From positions 1-26,856 of the forward strand of contig CALAOB010000019.1 in the NCBI GenBank assembly GCA_937927445.1: a DNA stretch of 26,856 nucleotides, in the 5' to 3' direction. The translations under genes were made by a program, and so were the position numbers. The notes beneath the pieces are model-generated. The model made no database searches and had not been told where the DNA came from. It saw nothing but the letters and a program-made list of their open reading frames with translations. Positions 6,115 to 14,097 of this stretch are shown here, one piece after another; position 1 is the first letter of the stretch, and every line of letters begins with the position of its first letter. The DNA comes from an uncultured Oribacterium sp. (lineage in GTDB: Bacteria; Bacillota; Clostridia; Lachnospirales; Lachnospiraceae).

Positions 6115-8439
6115 TTATGCCTCTCTGTATAGTTCGTTTTCAAGTTCCCGGATGGTCTTCTTGTAGCCGTCCTTGCCGCCGAAGAGTTTCGCGATGCGGT
6201 CCGGGTTTCCGAGCCTGCAGAACGGGTCGAGCTTCAGCACCTCGGTCTTCTCGATTTCACGCACGCCATCCTGCGCGTACTTGTCGAGCAGCGCCTCGAT
6301 CACCTCGCGTGCCACCCCGCTGAATCGGTGCAGGAAGTCCCGCTTTTTCACATTGTCCGCACGCTCCTTCCGCGTGAGCGGCTTCTGGTCATAGGCCACA
6401 TGGGTGATGAAGTCGAAGTCGTCGACGTCCTCCATGTGTTCGTCCTTTTTCATCTGTTCGAGGTCAATGCCGTGGGCGCGCAGTTCGTCGCGGATGGCCT
6501 CTTTTTTCTCGGTCTCCGACCATTTGCGGATGAAGTCCGAGAGCTCGGCGTAGCTGCCGCGGATGTTGCGGCGCGTGTAGTCGATGATGTTCTCCTGCCG
6601 GAGGAGCTTGCCGTTCACGTCATACACGGAGACGGTTTCCTGGATGAGCCGGACCGGTGCGCCACTGGCATCCACGTAGTTGATCGGCGGCTTTTCGGTC
6701 GGTGGCGTAGTCGGCGGGGTCGGCACCTTCGGGCCCTTGCCCGGCTGGAAATCGTCGACCTGCTCAACCGGGCCATCCCAGTCGGGATCTGCGAAGAGAC
6801 GGGCGACGCCTCGGAAATCCATGACGGTAAAGCTGAGCTTGCCCTGATCCTCGCGCACACGGGTACCGCGGCCGATGATCTGCTTGAACTGCGTCATGGA
6901 GTTGATGTTCTTATCGAGCACGATCAGCTTCGTCATCTTGCAGTCAGAGCCGGTCGACAGAAGCTCGGAGGTGGTCGCGATGACCGGATACTTCGAGGCG
7001 ACGGAGATGAAGTAGTCGAGCTTGCTCTTTCCGTAGTCGTCGGAGCCGGTGATGCGGACGATGTAGTCCGGGTGCTGCTTCATCATATCCTGGTTCATCT
7101 GAACGAGTGCGACCCGCATGCGTTCGGCAGCGTCCTCAGTGGCACAGAACACGATGGTCTTCTGCATGCGCCCATAGTGCTTCAGGTATTCCGTGATCTG
7201 GAAGGCGACTTCATCGATACGGTCCGCGAGGACGATGTTGTAATCGTAGTCGGTGTTGTTGTAAATGCGGTCCTCGATCTCGCGGCCATAGTAGTCTCGC
7301 TGGCCCTTGAACGGACGCCAGCCGTCACTGATGTTCAGTGTCATGCCGAGCACACGGAACGGCGCGAGGAAGCCGTCATCGATGCCGGTCTTCAGGCTGT
7401 ACTCGTAGATCGGCTTTCCGAAGTAATCGATGTTCGAGACGTAGCTCGTCTCCTTCGGGGTGGCCGTCATGCCGATCTGGGTAGCATGAGCGAAATAATC
7501 CAGAACCTTACGCCAGCGGCTGTCCTCCTTCGCGGAGCCGCGGTGACACTCATCGACGATGATGAGGTCGAAGAAGTCCGGATCGAAGAGCTCACTGTAG
7601 TGCTCCTGATCATTGTCCCCGACAAGCTGCTGGTAGAGCGCGAAGTAGACCTCGTAGGAGGTGATGGTGTCCCGCCGGTCTTTCGCAAAGTTCACCTTAT
7701 GGATGACCTTCTCGAGTGGGGCGAAGTCCTGCTGGATCGACTGGTCTACGAGGTTGTTGCGGTCTGCGAGGTAGAGGACCTTGCGCTTCAAGCCGCTGCT
7801 GAGCAGGCGGTAGACGATCTGGAAAGCGGTGTAGGTCTTGCCGGTACCGGTCGCCATGACGAGCAGGATGCGGTCCTGTCCACGCGCGATGGCATCGAGG
7901 GTCCGGTTGACCGCATTGCGCTGATAATAGCGTGGCGGGTAGGTGGTCTGGCTCGAGTAGAACGGCTGCGCGATGAGCTTCTCCTCTTCTGCATTGAGGC
8001 CCTGACCGTCGTTTCGCTCCGCCTTATAGCGCGCGACGAGTGCGTCCACGGTCGGGAAGGCATCCATCGTGAGTGTCCGCTCTGCGCCGGTCAGGAAGTC
8101 GTACTCCTGGAAGCCGTCGCCGTTTGAGCTGTAGGCGAATGGAACGTCCATCATCTCTGCGTATTCCTTCGCCTGCTGCAGACCATGTGAGATGCTGTGC
8201 TTGTTATCCTTCGCCTCGACGATCGCAATCGGATGATATTTGTTGAGGTAGAGGATGTAATCCGCCTTCTTCGCGGACTCACGGTAGGCGACATTGCCCT
8301 TCAGACTGATACGGCCATCCGTGATCTTCGTCTCCATCGTGATGTTGACGCCGTTCTCCCAGCCGGCAGCATTCAGCGCAGGCGTGATGTAGTTCAGCTT
8401 GATATCTTCCTCGGTCATCTGCTTTTTATCGAGAATCAT
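6115..8439 (-). CDS. hsdR: Type I restriction enzyme endonuclease/translocase subunit R
   Basis: A 774-residue motor and nuclease subunit, of the EcoEI-like shorter type. The N-terminal PD-(D/E)xK nuclease shows Asp60 and IAIVEAKD (Glu75, Lys77). The superfamily 2 helicase follows: Walker A ATGTGKT (196-202), DECH box (296-299), TATP (325-328) and motif VI IIGRGTRVRE. A Pro/Thr-rich linker (~VPTPPTTPPTEKPP) separates the motor from the C-terminal helical domain that docks on the methylase. I start at 8439 (MILDKKQMTEEDIK) because GGGGGT lies about 7 bases upstream and this is where family similarity begins; the frame is open 93 bases further upstream without a site. First gene of hsdR-hsdM-hsdS. 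No inactivating lesion. Confidence 0.95.
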   Translation of the reverse strand: MILDKKQMTEEDIKLNYITPALNAAGWENGVNITMETKITDGRISLKGNVAYRESAKKADYILYLNKYHPIAIVEAKDNKHSISHGLQQAKEYAEMMDVPFAYSSNGDGFQEYDFLTGAERTLTMDAFPTVDALVARYKAERNDGQGLNAEEEKLIAQPFYSSQTTYPPRYYQRNAVNRTLDAIARGQDRILLVMATGTGKTYTAFQIVYRLLSSGLKRKVLYLADRNNLVDQSIQQDFAPLEKVIHKVNFAKDRRDTITSYEVYFALYQQLVGDNDQEHYSELFDPDFFDLIIVDECHRGSAKEDSRWRKVLDYFAHATQIGMTATPKETSYVSNIDYFGKPIYEYSLKTGIDDGFLAPFRVLGMTLNISDGWRPFKGQRDYYGREIEDRIYNNTDYDYNIVLADRIDEVAFQITEYLKHYGRMQKTIVFCATEDAAERMRVALVQMNQDMMKQHPDYIVRITGSDDYGKSKLDYFISVASKYPVIATTSELLSTGSDCKMTKLIVLDKNINSMTQFKQIIGRGTRVREDQGKLSFTVMDFRGVARLFADPDWDGPVEQVDDFQPGKGPKVPTPPTTPPTEKPPINYVDASGAPVRLIQETVSVYDVNGKLLRQENIIDYTRRNIRGSYAELSDFIRKWSETEKKEAIRDELRAHGIDLEQMKKDEHMEDVDDFDFITHVAYDQKPLTRKERADNVKKRDFLHRFSGVAREVIEALLDKYAQDGVREIEKTEVLKLDPFCRLGNPDRIAKLFGGKDGYKKTIRELENELYREA

Positions 8440-8654
8440 CAGATCTACCCCCAATCTGCTGAATTTTATAACTGTATTTGATTTTATCAGAAAAATCCAT
8501 GAATTTACAGATTGCAAATGCATGCAGAACACAGGTAAAAGGACCGTAAACTTCCTTTAGAATATGGTATACTTTTTATGGAACTGTGAGCGCATCTATC
8601 TACAGCGCTTGGATGTGGACGCCCTGCCGGAGACGGCGGAAAGGAAGGAATACG
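8440..8654. other. Divergent intergenic region between hsdR and the Ntn hydrolase
   Basis: An AT-rich 215-base gap that must hold the promoters for the hsd operon (leftward) and the hydrolase (rightward). For the rightward gene an extended -10 box is clear (8565-8573). For hsdR I see TTGCAA and several TATAAA-like hexamers on the minus strand but no pair with good spacing, so I do not call a site. Confidence 0.5.
8565..8573 (+). promoter_or_regulatory. Extended -10 promoter element for the Ntn hydrolase gene
   Basis: TGGTATACT is an extended -10 box (TGn followed by TATACT at 8568-8573), about 82 bases ahead of the start codon. No good -35 is visible 17 bases upstream, which is tolerated by extended -10 promoters. 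Confidence 0.45.
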
Positions 8655-9764
8655 ATGAAAAAGCCGCTTAAAATCACATTGATCTCATTGGGTGCGGTTC
8701 TTGCCGTTTTACTCGCTGGCGTGCTTGTGTTTACGGGCGTGTATTTTACCCGTTTTCAAACAGCTGGCAGCATAGAGAAGCTGACCAGTTATGACGACGG
8801 GTACAATCTTTACCGAATGGATGTAAAATACGATTACAGCCTTGACGACGTCATAAATTACGGCATTACCGATAATCAGACGATGATCGACGCCGTTCTG
8901 AACGAGGCGCTTCCGATGCTCCCCGTGAGTATCAAGGTTCCCGACTTCGGCTGCACGGCGTTTACGCTGACCGACACCGACGGCGATGTCCATATGGGGC
9001 GCAACTACGATTTCAAGAACGACAGCTCGGCAATGCTTGTTTATTGCACTCCAAAGGACGGGTATAAATCGGTCGCCTGCGCGGCGCTCGATAATATTTC
9101 GGCAAATGTCCCTGACGAAAGCATGCAAAAAAGGCTCGCAACCCTGACTGCTCCGTTCATCTGCCTTGACGGAATAAATGAAAAGGGCGTATCCATCGCT
9201 GTCCTGACGCTTGACAGTGAGCCTGTACATCAGGATACGGGGAAACCCGTCATCGCGACCACGCTTGCAATCCGCCTGGTGCTGGATCGGGCGGCAAGCA
9301 CGGAGGAGGCGGTTGAGCTTCTCAGGCAATACGATATGTTTGCTTCGAGCGGCAGGGATTATCATTTCTATATCACCGATGCCACAGGCGACGGCAGAGT
9401 GATCGAATACGACTGTGAGAGCGAAGCGCGTGAGTTTGTCGCAACGCCGATAAACGCCATAACAAACTTTTACGGCTTATACAAAGAAAAGGTGCTGCCG
9501 AATCAGAAAAACGGTATTTACGGTCACGGCAGAGAACGTTATGATGCCGTATTAGACGTATTTGAACAGCAAAGCGGAAATTATACGGACGATACCGTAT
9601 GGGCGTCTCTGATCGCAGCCTCGCAGGAGCCGGATCCCGAAGATATCACAAGCAACACGCAATGGTCTATCGCCTACAACAACACCGACCTTACCGCCGA
9701 CATTGTCCTGCGAAGACACTGGAACGATATCACGCACTACGGACTGACGACGAACGAAACTTAG
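8655..9764 (+). CDS. Membrane-anchored linear amide C-N hydrolase, choloylglycine hydrolase family
   Basis: A 369-residue Ntn-hydrolase precursor. Residues 8-30 form a single membrane helix after a Lys-rich start, so the catalytic domain should lie outside the cell. The core begins at FGC-TAF with the predicted nucleophile Cys100; Arg116 and Asp119 in MGRNYDF follow at +16 and +19, the same spacing as Cys2, Arg18 and Asp21 of bile salt hydrolases. LDGINEKGV (Asn175), ITNF (Asn271) and GRERY (Arg293/295) match the remaining family catalytic positions. Because the Cys is internal, a ~99-residue propeptide must be removed between Gly99 and Cys100. Family members cleave bile salt amides, penicillin V or acyl-homoserine lactones; the substrate here is unknown. 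Start chosen at 8655 for AAGGAAGGA just upstream. It stands alone between divergent hsdR and a bidirectional terminator. Confidence 0.85.
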   Translation: MKKPLKITLISLGAVLAVLLAGVLVFTGVYFTRFQTAGSIEKLTSYDDGYNLYRMDVKYDYSLDDVINYGITDNQTMIDAVLNEALPMLPVSIKVPDFGCTAFTLTDTDGDVHMGRNYDFKNDSSAMLVYCTPKDGYKSVACAALDNISANVPDESMQKRLATLTAPFICLDGINEKGVSIAVLTLDSEPVHQDTGKPVIATTLAIRLVLDRAASTEEAVELLRQYDMFASSGRDYHFYITDATGDGRVIEYDCESEAREFVATPINAITNFYGLYKEKVLPNQKNGIYGHGRERYDAVLDVFEQQSGNYTDDTVWASLIAASQEPDPEDITSNTQWSIAYNNTDLTADIVLRRHWNDITHYGLTTNET

Positions 9765-9781
9765 ACCGCATACTAATTTGA

Positions 9782-9826
9782 TAAAAAAATCGCCTCAGTT
9801 TACCAGACTAGAGGCGATTATTTTTG
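9782..9826. terminator. Bidirectional intrinsic terminator
   Basis: AATCGCCTC (9788-9796) pairs perfectly with GAGGCGATT (9811-9819) across a 14-base loop, with an A run on the left and ATTTTT on the right. It sits between two convergent genes (hydrolase ending 9764, ATPase ending 9849), as expected for a shared terminator. Confidence 0.85.
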
Positions 9827-9848
9827 GTGTGATTTATGATTTATCTCA

Positions 9849-11177
9849 TTACACCAGAAAAGGTAAGAGATAAAACGGTTTCAACCATAGCGCTTCTTCA
9901 TTTCCGGTATCTTTTTGTGATATCAGATATGCGTTATGGACATTCTGAGAATACTTTTTGCAGAATTCCGTGATCGATTCATGTTTCCCGAAGCCGGAAG
10001 ACTTGATTTCAAATGCATTGATTTTACTTCCTTCCGAAGTCAGGAAATCGACCTCATAATAATGGGTACTTTCCTTTTTGTTCCAGGTGTGATAGTAGAG
10101 TTCCCTTCCGGACGCCGCAATCATCTGAGCGACCAGATTTTCATAAAGATACCCCAGATTCGCAGGTAGTTTATCGGAAAGCAGCTTCGCATAAATGTCA
10201 TTTTCTGTTACCGACCGATCGATAAACATGAGTGTGACAAACAAGCCTGTATCCGAAAGATATAATTTGTAGCTGTCGAAATCTTTCGTGTCGGTCAGGG
10301 AGACCCTCGGATTGGTGGAATTATAGCATGGCAGAACGGTTTTTGAATCGATCAGCTCATATAAGAGTTCTTCTGTCCTGCTCGTCGTTTTTTTTCCGAT
10401 TGCGGTCGTAATGCGATATTTTCTTGCGTCCTTTGCCAGCTGTGCCGGAACCGCATGATACAATGCCGATATCCTTCCGGATGGATCAATCTTCTTAAAA
10501 TCTTCCTCATACAGAGAGATGATCTGCCTTTTTACCATATCGATTTCTGAAAAGTTTTTTCCATCGATATAAGCTTCTACTGCCTGTGGCATACCTCCTA
10601 CCGCCATATAGATTCTCAGATCCCTCATTAACTTTCGGTTGGTTGCCTGTCCGATGGCTGATCCACTGACATAAATCTGCCGCAGCAGCTCATAATTCAT
10701 ACCCGTCGCATCACAGAATTCTTCATAATCCATAGGATAGACTTTAATCTTCATTTCCTCTGAAGGGATCAGGATATCCTTTACATTTTTCTTTATCGAA
10801 ATCAAGGATCCTGTTTCCAGATAGCTGTATCTGCCGTCTAGTACAAGATGCTTGATTGCCTGTCTGGCCTTCGGAAATAACTGTACTTCGTCAAAAATTA
10901 TGAGGGAATCATGTTCGTATAATGTGATTCCGGTTTCTGCCTGCAGTCTCAGAAAGAACAGATTTAAATTCCCGATATCATCGAAGCAGTCCAAAATATT
11001 GCTTGTAGTCTTGGAAAAATCAATCAGAATATAAGATCTGTATTCGTTTCTGGCAAAGGTCTCCGCGATGGTGGACTTACCAACACGTCGTGCACCTTCA
11101 AGCAATACCGCATATTTATCTGAATACAGTTTTTTCCACTCCAGTAATTTATCATAGGCTTTTCTCTTGAAATACAT
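9849..11177 (-). CDS. AAA ATPase with DUF4143-type C-terminal domain
   Basis: A 442-residue ATP-binding protein of the large AAA_14/DUF4143 group. Walker A is GARRVGKST (residues 28-36) and Walker B LIIFDEVQL (92-100), followed by ETGSLIS as sensor region. The C-terminal half contains YLSDTGLF, LGYLYENLVAQMI and the nuclease-like stretch YYEVDFLTSEGSKINAFEIKSS, an (E/D)xD...ExK pattern resembling PD-(D/E)xK folds. Function in the family is largely unknown. Start at 11177 is set by GGAGGTGATT directly upstream; the frame opens 45 bases earlier without a site. Its promoter has its -35 box inside a four-unit 33-bp repeat array, so the gene may be specially regulated. Composition is AT-richer than the hsd operon. 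It stands alone. Confidence 0.85.
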   Translation of the reverse strand: MYFKRKAYDKLLEWKKLYSDKYAVLLEGARRVGKSTIAETFARNEYRSYILIDFSKTTSNILDCFDDIGNLNLFFLRLQAETGITLYEHDSLIIFDEVQLFPKARQAIKHLVLDGRYSYLETGSLISIKKNVKDILIPSEEMKIKVYPMDYEEFCDATGMNYELLRQIYVSGSAIGQATNRKLMRDLRIYMAVGGMPQAVEAYIDGKNFSEIDMVKRQIISLYEEDFKKIDPSGRISALYHAVPAQLAKDARKYRITTAIGKKTTSRTEELLYELIDSKTVLPCYNSTNPRVSLTDTKDFDSYKLYLSDTGLFVTLMFIDRSVTENDIYAKLLSDKLPANLGYLYENLVAQMIAASGRELYYHTWNKKESTHYYEVDFLTSEGSKINAFEIKSSGFGKHESITEFCKKYSQNVHNAYLISQKDTGNEEALWLKPFYLLPFLV

Positions 11178-11201
11178 AATCACCTCCATCTGCATGAGCC
11201 T

Positions 11202-11230
11202 ATTATATCGTTGAAAGTACATTCCTTCAA
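11202..11230 (-). promoter_or_regulatory. Sigma-A promoter of the DUF4143 ATPase gene, -35 inside repeat unit 1
   Basis: On the minus strand TTGAAG (11225-11230) and a perfect TATAAT (11202-11207) are 17 bases apart, and the start codon is 25 bases beyond the -10 box. The -35 hexamer belongs to the conserved core of the 33-bp repeat. Confidence 0.75.
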
Positions 11231-11348
11231 TATGCGTTTACTTCAAAATGTACTTTTCTTCAATACATATATCTTTTAAATTGTACATTCCTTCAATATA
11301 TGTGATCGGTAAAATGTTCGTTTCTTCAATACTTTGAATGCTGTATCA
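11217..11348. repeat. Four-unit 33-bp direct repeat array upstream of the ATPase gene
   Basis: Units begin at 11217, 11250, 11283 and 11316, exactly 33 bases apart. Each starts with a conserved core close to GTACATTCCTTCAATA (~16 bases) followed by about 17 poorly conserved bases. Units 1 and 3 are most alike; units 2 and 4 carry TTTTCTTCAATAC and GTTTCTTCAATAC variants. The last unit runs into copy A of the 313-bp element. The pattern looks like an operator array. Confidence 0.85.
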
Positions 11349-11648
11349 AATGAGCAGAAACCCGAACGGATACCTACGTGAGATGTCGGCTGGACGCAGC
11401 ATGCTGTATCAAAAAAGCTGAAACTCGCACTGATGCCAACGGCATATGGCTATTTTGAAGCCTTCTTGCTGTATCAATCAGGCGGAATCTCAAGGTGATG
11501 CCAACAAAAATCAGTGTGATCTTCAGGTTGATGTTGGCATCAGAGCGGAAATATGCCTGACTGATGCCAACATTGGCCTGAAATTCCCAAGTCATCAACT
11601 GAAAATAGACAGAAAAAGATACAGCATAGAGCCGAAGCCCTATGCTGT
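11336..11648. repeat. Dispersed 313-bp modular element, copy A
   Basis: This stretch matches 14710-15023 along its whole length in the same orientation. It consists of three homologous modules of about 63 bases, each beginning TGCTGTATCAA and, in modules 2 and 3, carrying TGATGCCAAC; then an inverted copy TGTTGGCATCA, another GATGCCAACA, and finally GATACAGCAT as the inverse of the module start. The right end is a UUCG-type terminator for the minus strand. I do not recognise the element. Two open frames inside look coding but differ mostly at amino-acid-changing positions between copies. Confidence 0.9.
11612..11648 (-). terminator. UUCG-tetraloop intrinsic terminator of the redox operon
   Basis: On the minus strand ACAGCAUAGGGC pairs with GCUCUAUGCUGU around a UUCG loop: 12 consecutive pairs including one G-U. 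It is followed by AUCUUUUU. It lies 32 bases after the yaaA stop and forms the right end of repeat copy A. Confidence 0.9.
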
Positions 11649-11679
11649 GCCATGGTTTGAAGTTTGTAGGTTCTATTAC

Positions 11680-12438
11680 TTACGGTATATCTGCGGGGTT
11701 TCGTTCGAAAACATAGTCGGTATCGCTTGATAAGTCAGCTCTGAATATATAGCCGAGTCGATCAAACTTTTTTATGTCTTCCGGATTCTCGATGCCATTT
11801 TCTGCCATGAAGCGGACCATTTCACCGCGTGCCATCTTGGCATAGGTGCCTTTCGTGACCAGTTTATCTCCGTAGCGCTCGCAAAAGCTTATGGTGATAT
11901 ACCGGTCCTGCTGTGTCAGATATTTTTCGATGGGTTTTGAGTATTCTTTTGACGCCAGATTTATGATGGTTCTGCTGTCATCGATTATGGAGTGATACAG
12001 CGTATCTCCCCAGTAATCATACAGATTTTTCGTACCGCCGATTCCGACCCTGGCCTGCATTTCCAGGCGGTACGGTGTCACGCCGTCCATCGGCTTTAAA
12101 ACACCATAAAAGGCGGACAGTATTCTCAGATGGTGCTGTATATACTCCAGCTGACGGTATTCAAAAACCGATGGTGCCATATACTGGTATGCGATGCCAT
12201 CATAGGCTATGACAGACGGCGTCAACCTGTGATGAAGATCCATATGCTCCAGTCGGTGGAAGTTCTCGTCTGCGATCTGTTCGTTACATTTCCAGACGGC
12301 TTTCAGCTCCTCTTGGGATTTATGCTTCATCCAGTTGAGTATTTCAGCTGTCTTGTCGAGAAATTCTGGTAGTCCTTCCGCTTCGATGCAGTCATCATTT
12401 GAAATCATCTTTTTTGCAGGAGACAGTATAATTTTCAT
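11680..12438 (-). CDS. yaaA: Peroxide stress protein YaaA
   Basis: A 252-residue member of the YaaA (DUF328/UPF0246) family, recognised from its N-terminus MKIILSPAKKM, from YQYMAPSVFEYRQLEYIQHHLRILSAFYGVLKPMDGVTPYRLEMQARVG (split here in the middle of the protein), and from FCERYGDKLVTKGTYAKMARGEMVRFMAENGI near the end. Length is normal. In E. coli YaaA limits intracellular iron-driven damage during hydrogen peroxide stress and binds DNA. It is the last gene of the five-gene redox operon; its ATG overlaps the bcp stop by one base (TGATG). The terminator follows at once. Confidence 0.93.
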   Translation of the reverse strand: MKIILSPAKKMISNDDCIEAEGLPEFLDKTAEILNWMKHKSQEELKAVWKCNEQIADENFHRLEHMDLHHRLTPSVIAYDGIAYQYMAPSVFEYRQLEYIQHHLRILSAFYGVLKPMDGVTPYRLEMQARVGIGGTKNLYDYWGDTLYHSIIDDSRTIINLASKEYSKPIEKYLTQQDRYITISFCERYGDKLVTKGTYAKMARGEMVRFMAENGIENPEDIKKFDRLGYIFRADLSSDTDYVFERNPADIP

Positions 12439-12893
12439 CAGCTTAATTCCTGAAGCATTTTTTTCGGGTCGTCAGCGGCCTTGACTTTATCGTTGGCTTT
12501 TATGATGACGCCATTTTCATCGATCACATATGTGGTTCGAACGACGCCCATAGATACCTTGCCATAGTTTTTCTTTTCCTTCCACACATCATATGCCTCG
12601 ATTACCTTGCGCTCCGGATCCGCTAATAGTGTAAACGCCAAGCCATATTTTTCTTCGAATTTCTTGTGAGAGGCAACCGAGTCCTTACTGACGCCCAGGA
12701 TGACAGCCCCCTTCTCGGTGAACTGCGGATATCTCTCGGAAAAGCCACAGGCCTGCTTCGTGCAACCAGGGGTATTATCCTTCGGATAAAAATATAAAAT
12801 CACTTTTTTTCCAACATAATCAGATAATCTGTGCATCGTTCCATTCTGATCGGGTAACTCGAAATCAGGTGCGTTCATTCCTACGTCCAGCAT
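12438..12893 (-). CDS. bcp: Thioredoxin-dependent thiol peroxidase (peroxiredoxin, Bcp/PrxQ type)
   Basis: A 151-residue cytosolic peroxidase that reduces hydrogen peroxide and organic peroxides using thioredoxin. The active site reads FYPKDNTPGCTKQACGF: peroxidatic Cys44 and resolving Cys49, five residues apart as in atypical 2-Cys BCP enzymes. The rest (VILGVSKDSVASHKKFEEKYGLAFTLLADPERKVIEAYDVW) is a typical AhpC/TSA thioredoxin fold. Its electron donor would be the thioredoxin encoded two genes upstream. Three bases separate it from the DUF6219 gene before it and one base is shared with yaaA after it. Confidence 0.95.
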   Translation of the reverse strand: MLDVGMNAPDFELPDQNGTMHRLSDYVGKKVILYFYPKDNTPGCTKQACGFSERYPQFTEKGAVILGVSKDSVASHKKFEEKYGLAFTLLADPERKVIEAYDVWKEKKNYGKVSMGVVRTTYVIDENGVIIKANDKVKAADDPKKMLQELS

Positions 12894-12896
12894 GAT

Positions 12897-13109
12897 TTAT
12901 TCCTCCGTCTCTATCTTCTTTTCGACATTTGCTGTATCTTTCTTAGGTCTGGCAATCATTTTATGGCCTGTATACATCGCCATCGCCATGCAAAGCATAG
13001 AGCTGTACGCAAAATATTTATGACTTGATTTCGACCCTTTATATCCAGTGTACATAGCACCTATCATCGAAATGAGGGCTCCTGCTGACCAGTATTTATG
13101 TGCTTTCAT
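12897..13109 (-). CDS. Small two-helix membrane protein, DUF6219-like
   Basis: A 70-residue protein with two predicted membrane helices (residues ~8-23 and ~33-48) that are partial repeats of each other: IGAMYTGYKGSKSSHKYF and MAMAMYTGHKMIARPKK. The C-terminal tail is charged. I recall this as the DUF6219 family of Clostridia; its role is unknown. Position between trxB (one base away) and bcp (three bases away), in a translationally coupled operon, suggests a link to redox or peroxide defence at the membrane; that is inference from context. The start ATG at 13107-13109 is fixed by the tight junction, with GGAGGAATAA over the end of trxB. Confidence 0.75.
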   Translation of the reverse strand: MKAHKYWSAGALISMIGAMYTGYKGSKSSHKYFAYSSMLCMAMAMYTGHKMIARPKKDTANVEKKIETEE

Positions 13110-13110
13110 A

Positions 13111-14037
13111 TTATTCCTCCATTATATAGGCTTCCGCCATGTGTACGGCGACGGCACCGTCGGCCACCGCGGTGACGATCTGGCGAAGGGCTTTCGTCCG
13201 GACGTCGCCGACGGCATAGACGCCCGGAATGCTGGTTTCTGTGCTTTCACCGGCTGCGATATAGCCGTGATCGTCGAGCGTGAGCTGCCCGGTGACGAGT
13301 TCGGTGGCAGGTTTTCTGCCGACGCTGACAAATACGCCATCGCAGGCGAGTGTTGTCTCTTCGCCCGTAACGGTATCCTTCAGGCGGACGCCGGTTAAGT
13401 GCTCGTCATGAAGCAGTTCCGTGATGGTGCTGTTCCACCGGAACTCAACATTGGCCGTATGCAGAAGCTGCTCATGATAGATTTTCTCGGCACGTAAGCT
13501 GTCTCTGCGATGAACGAGGATAACCTTCTGCGCGATTCGGCTGAGAAGGAGGGCATCCGCGACGGCGGAGTTACCGCCACCTACGACGATTACGGTTTTC
13601 CCTCGGTAGAACATCCCGTCACAGGCTGCACAGTACGCGACGCCACGGCCGACCAGCGCCTGCTCCCTGGGGATTCCGAGCGTCCGGGGTGTTGCACCGG
13701 TCGCAATCACGACCGTCTTCCCGAAAAAGGTGCCGGAGCTGGTTTCGACTCGCTTCGGTGTTTCGCTTAACTCCAGCTTTGAGACTTCCGCGTTCTCCGT
13801 GATGGCACCGAATTTCTCCGCCTGCTGCTGCATTTTCTCGCCCAGCGTGAAGCCGTCGATGCCATCCTCGAAGCCAGGATAATTATCGATCTGCTGGGAC
13901 AGCGCCATCTGCCCGCCGGCGGACAGCTTCTCCAGAACTACCGTGTCAAGACCGGCTCTCGCGGCATAGAGTGCGGATGTATAGCCGGCAGGACCGCCAC
14001 CCACGATGATCATATCGTATACATGATTCGGATTCAT
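13111..14037 (-). CDS. trxB: Thioredoxin-disulfide reductase
   Basis: A 308-residue FAD enzyme that transfers electrons from NADPH to thioredoxin. FAD motif IIVGGGPAG (residues ~10-18), redox centre CAAC (Cys136, Cys139) in GVAYCAACDGMF, nucleotide motif VVGGGNSA (151-158) with HRRDSLRAEK for the NADPH phosphate, and GVYAVGDVR near the end are all present. Length is normal. I start at 14037 because GGAGGG lies 7 bases upstream; the frame is open another 105 bases, but that part is the duplicated trxA tail. It follows trxA by 162 bases and is one base ahead of the DUF6219 gene. Confidence 0.96.
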   Translation of the reverse strand: MNPNHVYDMIIVGGGPAGYTSALYAARAGLDTVVLEKLSAGGQMALSQQIDNYPGFEDGIDGFTLGEKMQQQAEKFGAITENAEVSKLELSETPKRVETSSGTFFGKTVVIATGATPRTLGIPREQALVGRGVAYCAACDGMFYRGKTVIVVGGGNSAVADALLLSRIAQKVILVHRRDSLRAEKIYHEQLLHTANVEFRWNSTITELLHDEHLTGVRLKDTVTGEETTLACDGVFVSVGRKPATELVTGQLTLDDHGYIAAGESTETSIPGVYAVGDVRTKALRQIVTAVADGAVAVHMAEAYIMEE

Positions 14038-14097
14038 AGAACTTCCCTCCTGCTCACTTTTGCTCACGTTACCTGCGCTTCTGTCTTTTCGTGGCGG

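Noticed and set aside
4613..8127. Long plus-strand open frames opposite hsdM and hsdR (359 and 599 codons)
   Set aside because: They are antisense to clearly functional genes with full motif sets, are rich in Asp/Val/Arg/Leu as expected from the complementary frame of GC-rich coding DNA, and have no recognisable domain or ribosome binding site.
9849..11177. DUF4143 ATPase as part of the restriction operon or a defence island
   Set aside because: It is separated from hsdRMS by the Ntn hydrolase and a bidirectional terminator and has its own promoter, so no functional link is shown.
11217..11348. 33-bp repeats considered as a CRISPR array
   Set aside because: The cores vary between units, the intervening parts are only ~17 bases and partly similar, and no cas gene is present.
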